Part shown: one piece after another, positions 1-6,929 of the stretch
How the letters are laid out: each line of letters starts with the position of its first letter
Numbering within the stretch: the first letter of the stretch is position 1
Assembly: GCF_003261235.1 (NCBI RefSeq)
Contig: NZ_CP030085.1
Location: 372,001-436,000 of the forward strand
Length of the DNA stretch: 64,000 nucleotides
Source: Polynucleobacter paneuropaeus
GTDB taxonomy: Bacteria > Pseudomonadota > Gammaproteobacteria > Burkholderiales > Burkholderiaceae
Reading direction: 5' to 3'
Notes under the pieces: generated by a model
Databases searched by the model: none
What the model was told of the DNA's origin: nothing
What the model saw: only the letters and a program-made list of their open reading frames with translations
Program-made: the position numbers and the translations under genes

Positions 1-21
1 CCACATTTTTCCGTAGATCAT
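1..21 (-). CDS. pucA: Light-harvesting complex LH2 alpha subunit, N-terminus only (window edge)
   Basis: Only seven codons are inside the window, reading MIYGKMW on the minus strand. This fits the start of LH2 (puc) alpha polypeptides, which typically begin M-x-x-G-K-x-W; LH1 alpha chains usually begin differently (MWRIW-like). The start codon is at 19-21 and is preceded by a strong AAGGAG ribosome binding site. It lies 15 nt after the pucB stop codon, which is the usual puc order of beta then alpha. The known family role is to bind bacteriochlorophyll and carotenoid in the inner membrane with the beta chain. The call rests on seven residues plus the neighbouring beta gene. Confidence 0.72.
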
Positions 22-36
22 CTTAAGCTCCTTAAA

Positions 37-180
37 TTACTTCAACCAAGGTGAATAGATGTAAGCAAGTAAATGGGCAAGTGCTGCGATCATCCCAAAA
101 AATTGCGTACCTTGTATGAGGTTGCGATGCAACTCTTCCGCCTCCTCAACACTCAGACCTGTAAGAGTGTTATTTGTCAT
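37..180 (-). CDS. pucB: Light-harvesting complex LH2 beta subunit
   Basis: This 47-aa protein has the antenna beta-chain layout: a polar N-terminus with the motif GLSVEEAEELH (residues 8-18), one membrane helix (about 22-42) and the C-terminal motif SPWLK. His36 in the helix (ALAHLLA) is the expected axial ligand of the B850-type bacteriochlorophyll, and His18 is also conserved. The sequence is closer to PucB (LTVAEAEEVHKQLILGT-like) than to LH1 beta. The ATG at 178-180 is chosen because GAGGAAA lies about 6 nt upstream; a longer in-frame start at 222 would add 14 residues not found in the family. Gln26 stands where LH2 beta chains usually have Arg (GTQ instead of GTR). The gene is followed by pucA, as in other puc operons. 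Confidence 0.9.
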   Translation of the reverse strand: MTNNTLTGLSVEEAEELHRNLIQGTQFFGMIAALAHLLAYIYSPWLK

Positions 181-259
181 AGCGTTTCCTCTCAAATCTA
201 ACTGCGTCGTGCTAACCCACACGAGGGCACTGAATAACCTTCTGTACTACAGGGTGAAT

Positions 260-289
260 TTTATACCAATGTGTACAAAAAAATATACA
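260..289 (-). promoter_or_regulatory. pucBA promoter region with PpsR/CrtJ-type operator (TGT-N12-ACA)
   Basis: Positions 272-289 read TGT, then 12 bases, then ACA, the consensus of the aerobic photosynthesis repressor PpsR/CrtJ. On the minus strand a TATAAA hexamer (260-265) lies about 80 nt before the pucB start and could be the -10 element. The operator then covers the expected -35 region, for which only a poor hexamer is visible. The position fits repression of pucBA by occlusion of the polymerase site. The N12 centre is A/T-rich and less symmetrical than the hemA copy. No ppsR gene is in the window, so binding is inferred. Confidence 0.6.
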
Positions 290-452
290 GTTTTATGGGT
301 AATTTCCCTTACAAGTTCTTTTATTGCAGTGCAAAATAACTTGCTCATCACGCTAATTTTTAGGGCTTGTTTAATCTGGATGGGATATAGAATGATTCTC
401 TTTAAAGGCTGTTTTGGGGTGTCAAAGCAGTCAAACTAGTGAGTGCTTTGCC

Positions 453-638
453 ATGATAAAAATGCTATTTGAGATCGCTTGCGCCGCAGTTGGATTTGCC
501 ATGTCCCTGTTATTCGCCAAGCAACTGGATCTGGGAACTGTGCCTGCAGTATTTATGGGGCTGATGGGGGCAATCTTTGCATTTATTCTTGCTCAAGGCC
601 TTACAAGCTTCATATTTCGTATACTCAGACGAGATTAA
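453..638 (+). CDS. Small two-helix membrane protein of unknown function next to puc genes
   Basis: A 61-aa protein starting MIKMLFEIACAAV. It has two hydrophobic stretches (about residues 3-20 and 27-53) and ends in a basic tail, RILRRD, so it is probably an inner-membrane hairpin. I do not recognise a family. The ATG at 453 is preferred over an upstream TTG at 414; a second ATG at 462 is possible, and no strong ribosome binding site decides between them. It is 36 nt upstream of another small membrane protein and lies between divergent pucBA and hemA. A role in the photosynthetic membrane is possible from context only. Confidence 0.6.
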   Translation: MIKMLFEIACAAVGFAMSLLFAKQLDLGTVPAVFMGLMGAIFAFILAQGLTSFIFRILRRD

Positions 639-674
639 TTTGGGGCTCAGCCTCTTTAACCATAAGGATAAGTG

Positions 675-914
675 ATGAAAGAGCAATCTGTACCTGGACA
701 AGTAGACGCAAAATTGAAAAGAACCCTGCTTTGGCTCAAATTTGCCATTGTTGTATTTCCCTTGGCATTCATTGGCCAGATCTGGATTCTCTATCAAGAG
801 TATTCCTTTACAAATCTCGTCTTTGTGCTGATTACAGCTTTAGCCTTGTATTCCACTATTAATTCGTACAAAAAATTTAAAGCCTACGAAGCTGCTACCA
901 AGAATCAGGAGTAG
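675..914 (+). CDS. Small two-helix membrane protein of unknown function upstream of hemA
   Basis: A 79-aa protein with a charged N-terminus (KEQSVPGQVDAKLKR), two membrane helices (about residues 20-40 and 47-64) and a polar, Lys-rich C-terminus. AAGGA at 664-668 lies 6 nt before the ATG at 675, which supports this start over the overlapping GTG at 672. It is probably co-transcribed with the preceding small membrane gene. No family was recognised. The next gene, hemA, has its own putative promoter and PpsR-type operator, so this pair is likely a separate unit at the edge of the photosynthesis region. Confidence 0.65.
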   Translation: MKEQSVPGQVDAKLKRTLLWLKFAIVVFPLAFIGQIWILYQEYSFTNLVFVLITALALYSTINSYKKFKAYEAATKNQE

Positions 915-958
915 TGGCCCTTATGGGGGTTTTCCCTATTAGGTGATACTCAAATAGG

Positions 959-976
959 TGTCAATCTTGATTGACA
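959..976 (+). promoter_or_regulatory. PpsR/CrtJ operator upstream of hemA (perfect palindrome)
   Basis: The 18 bases TGTCAATCTTGATTGACA fit TGT-N12-ACA exactly and form a perfect inverted repeat with 8-bp arms and a 2-bp centre. The right arm contains TTGACA (971-976), so the operator overlaps the likely -35 element of the hemA promoter. This is the arrangement known for CrtJ/PpsR-repressed bch and crt promoters. It suggests that this hemA copy belongs to the oxygen/light-controlled photosynthesis regulon. Confidence 0.7.
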
Positions 977-999
977 TATTGCGAATCAAGAGGAAGAAT
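971..999 (+). promoter_or_regulatory. Putative sigma-70 promoter of hemA
   Basis: TTGACA at 971-976 matches the -35 consensus exactly. A 17-nt spacer is followed by AAGAAT at 994-999, which matches 4 of 6 positions of the -10 consensus. Transcription would start near 1006, about 47 nt before the hemA ATG. The weak -10 and the overlapping operator suggest a regulated promoter. This is a prediction by eye. Confidence 0.5.
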
Positions 1000-1021
1000 C
1001 ATTTCTATGATTTTTCTTGAT
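985..1021 (+). repeat. Interrupted inverted repeat in the hemA leader region
   Basis: ATCAAG...AATCAT (985-1002) and ATGATT...CTTGAT (1007-1021) are complementary apart from a 3-nt bulge, with a TTCT loop. It overlaps the -10 region and presumed start site of hemA. It could be a DNA operator or, if transcription starts upstream, an RNA hairpin. No function is assigned. Confidence 0.35.
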
Positions 1022-1052
1022 CCGTCCAAGCTATTTTTAAATAGCCACTAGC

Positions 1053-2354
1053 ATGCAAATACTGAATCTTGGTGTCAATCATCACACCGCTCCAATTGAC
1101 ATTCGGGAGAGGGTTGCTATTGCCCCGGAACATTTGCAGGATTCCTTATTGGATCTTCGTAATCATTTGAAGGGGAAGTATTCAGATTTGACGCCAGAGG
1201 TAACCATTTTATCTACCTGCAATCGCATGGAGATTTATTGTGCGGCTAATGACGCTACTTATCCTGATCATTATTTAGAGGAGCGCACTTTTGATTGGCT
1301 AGCTGCTCAGAATAATGTCCATCAACATGAATTACGCCCCTACATCTATTCAGCTAAGGAAAGTGATGCAGTCAAACATGCTTTCAGGGTGGGCAGTGGT
1401 TTAGATTCAATGGTCTTAGGAGAAACTCAAATCCTAGGGCAAATGAAAAAGGCTATCGAAAATGCTAATCAAGTAGGTGCTTTGGGGGCTTACTTAAAAC
1501 CGTTGTTTGACAAAACCTTTTCTGTAGCAAAAGTCGTTCGAGGTAATACCCAAATTGGTGCGCACTCAGTCTCTATGGCGGGCGCTTCCGTGAAATTGGT
1601 TGAGCGCATCTTTGGGAAAATGAGCCAATGCAGTGTTTTGTTTATTGGTGCTGGGGAGATGATCGGACTTTGCGCAAATCACTTTGCAGGAAAAAATCCG
1701 AAAAAGATTGCAATTTCAAACAGAACTGTTGACCGAGGCAACGACTTAATTAAAACTTTTTCCGATAAGAATTTACAAACTGAGGTATTTCCATTGGTTG
1801 ACTTACCAAAGCAGTTGCATGAATACGATGTCGTGGTTTCTTGCACTGCTAGTTCGCTTCCAATCATTGGCATGGGAATGGTTAAAACAGCGCTTAAAGC
1901 TAGGCAATCTCGCCCTATTGTTCTGATAGATTTAGCAGTACCAAGAGATTTTGAGCCAGAAATCAAGAGTCTTAAAAATGCCTATCTTTACTCTATTGAT
2001 GATCTTGGCGAAATAGTCAGCGCTGGCAAGGCCAACCGTCAAGATTGTATTGGTGATGCAGAAAAAATCATTGAAAGAGGCGTCATTGAGTTTTATGAAA
2101 CCTTGGAGAAAAGGGCTGTTGTACCCATTATTAAGTCAATTCAGAACGTTGGTGAGCAATATCAAAAGATTGAGCTAGAAAAAGCAAGCAGAAGAATTGC
2201 GAATGGTGATGACCCAATGGTTGTACTTTCACATATGGCGATAGCACTTGCCAATAAATTTATGCATGCCCCAATTCATGCATTGAAGCAGTCTTCTGAT
2301 GCGAATTTGGAAGAATATAAACAGATTATTTCTAAAATCTATTCATCTAAGTGA
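1053..2354 (+). CDS. hemA: Glutamyl-tRNA reductase
   Basis: This 433-aa protein catalyses the NADPH-dependent reduction of glutamyl-tRNA to glutamate-1-semialdehyde, the committed step of C5-pathway tetrapyrrole synthesis. Visible motifs are NHHTAP (9-14), the catalytic Cys56 in STCNRMEIY, the conserved block [15 protein letters not shown] near 115, and a dinucleotide-binding GAGEM near 200. Length and architecture are normal. No clear Shine-Dalgarno sequence precedes the ATG at 1053. The next gene, dxs, starts 8 nt after the stop. With pucBA and bciB nearby and the PpsR-type operator upstream, this is likely the photosynthesis-cluster copy; a housekeeping copy probably lies elsewhere (inference). 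Confidence 0.95.
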   Translation: MQILNLGVNHHTAPIDIRERVAIAPEHLQDSLLDLRNHLKGKYSDLTPEVTILSTCNRMEIYCAANDATYPDHYLEERTFDWLAAQNNVHQHELRPYIYSAKESDAVKHAFRVGSGLDSMVLGETQILGQMKKAIENANQVGALGAYLKPLFDKTFSVAKVVRGNTQIGAHSVSMAGASVKLVERIFGKMSQCSVLFIGAGEMIGLCANHFAGKNPKKIAISNRTVDRGNDLIKTFSDKNLQTEVFPLVDLPKQLHEYDVVVSCTASSLPIIGMGMVKTALKARQSRPIVLIDLAVPRDFEPEIKSLKNAYLYSIDDLGEIVSAGKANRQDCIGDAEKIIERGVIEFYETLEKRAVVPIIKSIQNVGEQYQKIELEKASRRIANGDDPMVVLSHMAIALANKFMHAPIHALKQSSDANLEEYKQIISKIYSSK

Positions 2355-2361
2355 GTTGGCT

Positions 2362-4248
2362 ATGCTCAAAATGACTAACCTCCTTGAAACCATATCCAAC
2401 CCGCAAGACCTGAGGGAGCATGAGGTATCCAAGCTTCCTCAAATTGCGCGTGAGTTGCGAAACTTTATATTAAGTTCGGTTTCAAGTACTGGAGGACATC
2501 TCTCTTCTAACTTAGGAACTGTAGAGCTCGCCGTTGCACTTCATTATGTCTTTGATACCCCTTATGATCGTCTGATCTGGGATGTAGGTCATCAAAGTTA
2601 TGCTCATAAAGTACTTACTGGTCGTAGGGAGGCCATGTCGGGCCTAAGACAGTTCGGCGGTATTTCAGGGTTTCCGAAGCGCAGCGAGAGTGAATATGAT
2701 GCATTCGGAACTGCCCATTCATCTACCAGCATTTCAGCAGCTTTAGGAATGGCAGTAGCTGCTAAAACAAAAAATGAGAAGCGTAATGTAGTGGCCATTA
2801 TTGGTGATGGTGCAATGAGTGCTGGTATGGCATTTGAGGCAATGAACAATGCTGGTGTGAATAAAAAAGTCCCGCTTATTGTCATTCTGAACGACAACGA
2901 GATGTCAATTTCACCGGCGGTAGGCGCATTGAACCGTTATCTAGTGAAGTTAATTTCTGGATCGATGTATGCCGCCACCAAGAGGGGAATCGATAAAGTA
3001 CTCTCTGTAGCCCCACCCATTCGAGAATTTGCAAAAAGATTGGAAGGTCATGCAAAGGGGATGGTTGGACCAGCAACTATTTTTGAAGAGTTCGGATTTG
3101 ATTATTACGGTCCAATAGATGGCCACGATTTAGATGTCTTAATTTCCACCCTACAAAACGTGAAAACCCTTGCCCAAACTGAGGGACCACAGTTCCTTCA
3201 TGTCGTTACTAAAAAAGGCAAAGGATACTCATTAGCAGAGCAAGACCCCATTGCCTATCATGGTCCAAGCCCATTTGACCCGATAGCAGGGATTGTGACA
3301 AAGCCAGTGCTTAAGAAAACCTACACCCAAGTATTCGGTGAGTGGTTATGTGATATGGCACAGGCTGATGAGCGCCTCATCGCTATTACGCCTGCCATGC
3401 GTGAGGGCTCCGGATTAGTGGGGTTTGAGAAGCGTTTCCCTGATCGCTACTACGATGTTGGCATAGCGGAACAACATGCCGTTACCTTTGCGGCTGGAAT
3501 TGCCTGTGAAGGGCTTAAGCCAGTAGTCGCGATTTATTCGACATTCTTACAGCGTGGCTACGATCAACTGATACATGACGTGACTTTACAAAACTTACCA
3601 ATTGTATTTGCCATTGATCGAGCAGGGATGGTGGGCGCTGATGGGGCAACGCATGCCGGAGTATTTGATATCGCTTTTTTACGCTGCTTACCAAATTTAG
3701 TTCTGATGACACCATCCAATGAACAAGAATGTAGAGCAATGTTGACGACCGCCTTTAAACACGATGGCCCAGCAGCAGTGCGCTACCCACGTGGCTCTGG
3801 AGTTGGTCTAGAGACGGCAGATCAACCCTTAGAAGCCTTGCCTATTGGTAGAGGGCTCATAGTACGAAAAATCGATCAAGCTTTCCCTCAAAAGAAAAAA
3901 ATTGCCTTTATTTGTTTTGGACCCATGTTGTATAGCGCATTATCGATTGCGCAAGAAATGAATGCCACCGTGGTGGATATGCGCTTTGTAAAGCCATTGG
4001 ATGAAAACTTATTAATAGAAATTGCAGCCACTCATGACGGACTAGTCTTTATTGAGGATAGTGCTATTAAAGGTGGCGCTGGAAGCGCTTGTCTAGAGGT
4101 CTTATCAGAGCAGAATATCCAGATTGAATCTTTGTTGTTAGGGCTTCCAGATGAGTATGTGGAACATGGTGAGCTTGGCTTGCTGCTTGATAGCTATGGC
4201 CTATCTAAGGAAAAGATTCAACAAAGAGTGTTGGCACGATTTGCGTAG
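2362..4248 (+). CDS. dxs: 1-deoxy-D-xylulose-5-phosphate synthase
   Basis: This 628-aa thiamine-diphosphate enzyme condenses pyruvate and glyceraldehyde-3-phosphate into DXP, the first step of the MEP isoprenoid pathway. Visible motifs are [29 protein letters not shown], the [13 protein letters not shown] metal/ThDP-binding block, and [12 protein letters not shown] in the transketolase central domain. The ATG at 2362 gives the usual start; an in-frame ORF extends upstream into hemA but is not family-like. ATG at 2371 is a close alternative. It follows hemA by 8 nt and precedes the bciB fragment by 13 nt, so the three look like one transcript. In photosynthesis clusters an extra dxs supplies precursors for phytol and carotenoids. 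Confidence 0.95.
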   Translation: MLKMTNLLETISNPQDLREHEVSKLPQIARELRNFILSSVSSTGGHLSSNLGTVELAVALHYVFDTPYDRLIWDVGHQSYAHKVLTGRREAMSGLRQFGGISGFPKRSESEYDAFGTAHSSTSISAALGMAVAAKTKNEKRNVVAIIGDGAMSAGMAFEAMNNAGVNKKVPLIVILNDNEMSISPAVGALNRYLVKLISGSMYAATKRGIDKVLSVAPPIREFAKRLEGHAKGMVGPATIFEEFGFDYYGPIDGHDLDVLISTLQNVKTLAQTEGPQFLHVVTKKGKGYSLAEQDPIAYHGPSPFDPIAGIVTKPVLKKTYTQVFGEWLCDMAQADERLIAITPAMREGSGLVGFEKRFPDRYYDVGIAEQHAVTFAAGIACEGLKPVVAIYSTFLQRGYDQLIHDVTLQNLPIVFAIDRAGMVGADGATHAGVFDIAFLRCLPNLVLMTPSNEQECRAMLTTAFKHDGPAAVRYPRGSGVGLETADQPLEALPIGRGLIVRKIDQAFPQKKKIAFICFGPMLYSALSIAQEMNATVVDMRFVKPLDENLLIEIAATHDGLVFIEDSAIKGGAGSACLEVLSEQNIQIESLLLGLPDEYVEHGELGLLLDSYGLSKEKIQQRVLARFA

Positions 4249-4261
4249 GGCTTGACTGAAG

Positions 4262-4702
4262 ATGGTGTCAATTGATATTGCCCCATTTCGTGATTTATGC
4301 ACTGATTGCGGGGTATCTCGAACTACGCAACCCAAACGTTGCGCAACTGCCTGTCAGTTTATTCAGCCGAATTATCCAAAATTCGAAACATTAGCTCACG
4401 GTAGGCAGCGTGCTACAGAGCATTCTGACGAAGTCTTTTTTGGACCATATTTGGAAATGTTTAGGGCTAGGTTAAAGGAGCCATTAAAGGGCGCCCAGTG
4501 GACGGGAATTATCACGCGACTTTGTGAGGTCTTACTGGAGCAAGGAGTTGTTGAAGCAGTAATCACCATGAGTTCTGATCCTGACGATCGTTGGAAGCCT
4601 GTCCCGGTGATCGTAACGAGACCTGAAGATATGGCGCAATGTAGAGGAATGAAGATGGGCTATGCCCCAATTATTCAATACCTCGGCTTGCTAAGCCATT
4701 AA
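4262..4702 (+). pseudogene. bciB: Truncated bciB (ferredoxin-dependent 8-vinyl reductase), 5' fragment
   Basis: The 146-aa reading frame matches the N-terminal third of BciB, the FrhB/FdhB-type iron-sulphur flavoprotein that reduces the 8-vinyl group of divinyl (bacterio)chlorophyllide. Cys13, Cys16, Cys27 and Cys31 form the N-terminal cluster motif, followed by the family block EPLKGAQWTGIITRL and the PVIVTRPEDMAQCRGMKMGYAP region. Full BciB proteins have about 400 residues; here homology ends near residue 138 and a stop follows. The rest (FAD and second cluster domains) cannot fit before the next gene at about 4.86 kb. The product is therefore unlikely to be active. A deletion near 4.67 kb is the simplest explanation. 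Confidence 0.78.
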
Positions 4703-4812
4703 CTTCTGAGCTTGAGGTGAACCAATTACGCATTGCCGACATGGAGCAACTGCGTTATGTTTTTGACGTGGTTAGCTCAATAGCAAATGCGCTTACATCA
4801 AATGGAAAGTAA
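4645..4812 (+). pseudogene. Open 3' remnant of an unidentified gene fused out of frame to bciB'
   Basis: A reading frame shifted relative to bciB' is open from 4645 to a TAA at 4810-4812. From about 4681 it encodes a protein-like tail: PRLAKPLTSELEVNQL, then ADMEQLRYVFDVVSS. It has no start codon or ribosome binding site of its own. It is best explained as the 3' end of a second gene joined to bciB' by a deletion, but the parent family was not recognised. It could also be non-coding sequence that happens to be open. Confidence 0.35.
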
Positions 4813-4866
4813 CAAGTACCCTTAAATCGAATAAACTAGGCTCATTAATACCAAATGAGACATACA

Positions 4867-5319
4867 ATGCAATTTATTAAATCGATAGTAATCATTTCCT
4901 CAGCATTATGGTTGGGTGGCTGCTCTGTATATATGGCCGCGCATCAGCCGTCCGAAAAAAATATCTCACTTTTTAAAGTAGGCACACCAAGAGATGTCTT
5001 AATTGCAGAATTTGGTGTTCCAACCTCTAGCGAGGTTAAGAATGGAAAGAAGTTTGAAATTTACCGCTTTACCCAAGGCTATAGCCAAGGAGCTAAAACA
5101 GCGCGCGCTTTAGCAGAGGGCACTGCAGACGTATTTACTCTAGGTATTACTGAGGTGATTACTACCCCGGTAGAAGCAATTAATGATGGTAATTTGACTG
5201 TGTATGAAGTGAGTTACGACAACAATGAGTGCGTAGATCAAGTGATCTTATTAACGCCAAGTTCAAATTCAACTGCTCCTGCTCAATCGAACATTCCCAC
5301 TGCAGCTAAATCTCAGTAA
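4867..5319 (+). CDS. Small outer-membrane-type lipoprotein
   Basis: The protein starts MQFIKSIVIISSALWLGGC: a signal peptide with lipobox LGGC, so Cys19 (from this start) should be lipidated. The mature part of about 130 aa carries a GTPRDVLIAEFGVPT segment like the small SmpA/BamE-type lipoprotein fold (weak resemblance), a Gly/Ala-rich middle that may contact membrane (ALAEGTADVFTLGITE), and a Ser/Thr/Ala-rich tail. An in-frame ATG at 4855 would add four residues; GAGA before 4867 slightly favours the shorter form. The gene seems monocistronic and marks the end of the photosynthesis region. Confidence 0.75.
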   Translation: MQFIKSIVIISSALWLGGCSVYMAAHQPSEKNISLFKVGTPRDVLIAEFGVPTSSEVKNGKKFEIYRFTQGYSQGAKTARALAEGTADVFTLGITEVITTPVEAINDGNLTVYEVSYDNNECVDQVILLTPSSNSTAPAQSNIPTAAKSQ

Positions 5320-5373
5320 TTCCATAAAAATCAACTTTCCTCTTCACCTCTATTTTGATTGAGACGATCCCAT

Positions 5374-6819
5374 ATGGAAAAAAGTAAAGATCTTGAGCGC
5401 GGACTAGGCCAGCGCCATATTGAAATGATCGCCATTGGTGGTTGCATTGGAACCGGTCTTTTTATGGGCTCCGGTAAGGCAATCTCTTTGGCTGGCCCAG
5501 GGATTCTGTTTATCTACGCTTTAACAGGCTTCATCCTTTACTTTGTTATGCGAGCGATGGGCGAACTCTTACTCTATAACTTGGAGTACAAATCTTTTGT
5601 AGATTTCGCCGAAGATATTTTGGGACCGACTGCCGGCTTCTTTGTAGGCTGGTCTTATTGGTTTGTGTGGATCGTAGCGGCAATTGCAGAAATTATTGCG
5701 ATTAGCGGCTACATCTCTTTTTGGCTCCCCAATTTACCCCATTGGATTTCAGCAGTTTGTATTATTTTGCTCTTGCTCACGCTAAATCTGCTGACTGTTA
5801 AAGCTTTTGGAGAGCTGGAATTTTGGATGGCCATCATTAAGGTCGTCGCGATCGTCGGATTGATTTTCTTAGGTCTGTATTTATGTGTGACTGGATTTGT
5901 ATCTCCCACTGGAATTCAGGCTAAAGTGAGTAATCTTTGGTCTTATGGCGGCTTTATGCCGCATGGGGTTACGGGTTTACTTGCTGGCTTGCAGATGACG
6001 ATTTTTGCTTTTGCTGGTATGGAAATCATTGGCACCATGATGGCTGAAACTCGAAATCCCAAAGTGATGTTGCCAGATGCAATCCATAAAATCCCCATGC
6101 GGATTATGATTTTTTATGTCGGCACAATCTTGGTTCTAATGATGGTAACGCCATGGACAGATATCTCTCCCGACGAAAGTCCATTTGTTGGCATGTTCTC
6201 TTTAATTGGCATGGTCAGCGCTGCATCTATTGTGAACTTGGTAGTGATTAGTTCTGCGACCTCATCGAGCAATAGTGGGATCTATGCGACTTCGCGGATG
6301 CTATATGGCTTAGCTAAGCAACACCATGCTCCTGCAGTATTTGGTAGGTTGTCATCCCATAAGATTCCATCGGGTGGTATTTTCTTGGGAACGGGACTGA
6401 TTTTGTCAGCGGCATTAATTCTTACTAACACTCAGTCAATGATGTCTGCTTTTGAATTGGTTGGTAGCGTTGCGGCGATCATCTTCATCTTCATCTGGTC
6501 AATGATCCTGATTGCGTATCTTGTATATTGCAAGCGTCTACCGCAAGCTCACGATGAGTCTGAGTTCAAGATGCCTTTGAGTAAAACCATGCCTTACGTT
6601 TCTTTTGCCTTCTTTGCGATTGTTATCTATGCCCTTTCTTTGAGTGAAGATACTCGTATTGCACTATACGCATTGCCGATATGGTTTTTGGTACTTGGCC
6701 TGATTTACTTCTTCAAAACGCGTAACAATCCTTATCACCAAAAGTTTGTTGAGCAATTTCGTGAAAAAGTAATCGCTCAAAATGCAGCTGCTGAGGAATA
6801 TCGAGCGAGAGCGCGCTAG
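5374..6819 (+). CDS. cycA: Amino acid permease of the APC superfamily (CycA-like)
   Basis: A 481-aa protein with about 12 membrane helices. It is closely similar to CycA (D-serine/D-alanine/glycine:H+ symporter) and its AAT-family relatives. The substrate-binding signature IGGCIGTGLFMGSGKAI lies at 21-37, followed by MRAMGELLLYNLEYKSF, and FAFAGMEIIGTMMAETRNP is in the middle. Other AAT permeases (GabP, AroP) share these motifs, so the substrate is uncertain. The ATG at 5374 matches the family start; an upstream TTG at 5359 is open but not needed. No strong ribosome binding site is visible. The gene stands alone between a lipoprotein and cydAB. Confidence 0.85.
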   Translation: MEKSKDLERGLGQRHIEMIAIGGCIGTGLFMGSGKAISLAGPGILFIYALTGFILYFVMRAMGELLLYNLEYKSFVDFAEDILGPTAGFFVGWSYWFVWIVAAIAEIIAISGYISFWLPNLPHWISAVCIILLLLTLNLLTVKAFGELEFWMAIIKVVAIVGLIFLGLYLCVTGFVSPTGIQAKVSNLWSYGGFMPHGVTGLLAGLQMTIFAFAGMEIIGTMMAETRNPKVMLPDAIHKIPMRIMIFYVGTILVLMMVTPWTDISPDESPFVGMFSLIGMVSAASIVNLVVISSATSSSNSGIYATSRMLYGLAKQHHAPAVFGRLSSHKIPSGGIFLGTGLILSAALILTNTQSMMSAFELVGSVAAIIFIFIWSMILIAYLVYCKRLPQAHDESEFKMPLSKTMPYVSFAFFAIVIYALSLSEDTRIALYALPIWFLVLGLIYFFKTRNNPYHQKFVEQFREKVIAQNAAAEEYRARAR

Positions 6820-6929
6820 AGCAGTAGCCTTTCTATCAGTATTGGTAGTTGAGTAATCTGATCAAGCAATTGTTTTCCCTAGTCCGAGGAGCATAATGAG
6901 AGGACAGAATATCAATAAGGGGTAATTCG

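Noticed and set aside
37..180. LH1 (pufB) instead of LH2 (pucB)
   Set aside because: The alpha chain begins MIYGKMW, like LH2 alpha, and the beta chain has the PucB-type EEAEELH...GT pattern. LH1 remains possible but less likely.
116..439. A 107-aa plus-strand frame across the pucB gene and its promoter
   Set aside because: It overlaps pucB antisense, has no ribosome binding site, and its product has no recognisable pattern. The antenna gene on the other strand explains the region.
6845..6875. Possible FNR/ANR box upstream of cydA
   Set aside because: TTGAG and ATCAA are present but separated by 7 nt instead of the 4-nt spacer of TTGAT-N4-ATCAA.
6895..6924. A 9-codon ATG frame just before cydA as a leader peptide
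   Set aside because: It has no special composition, terminator or alternative hairpin, so attenuation is not supported.
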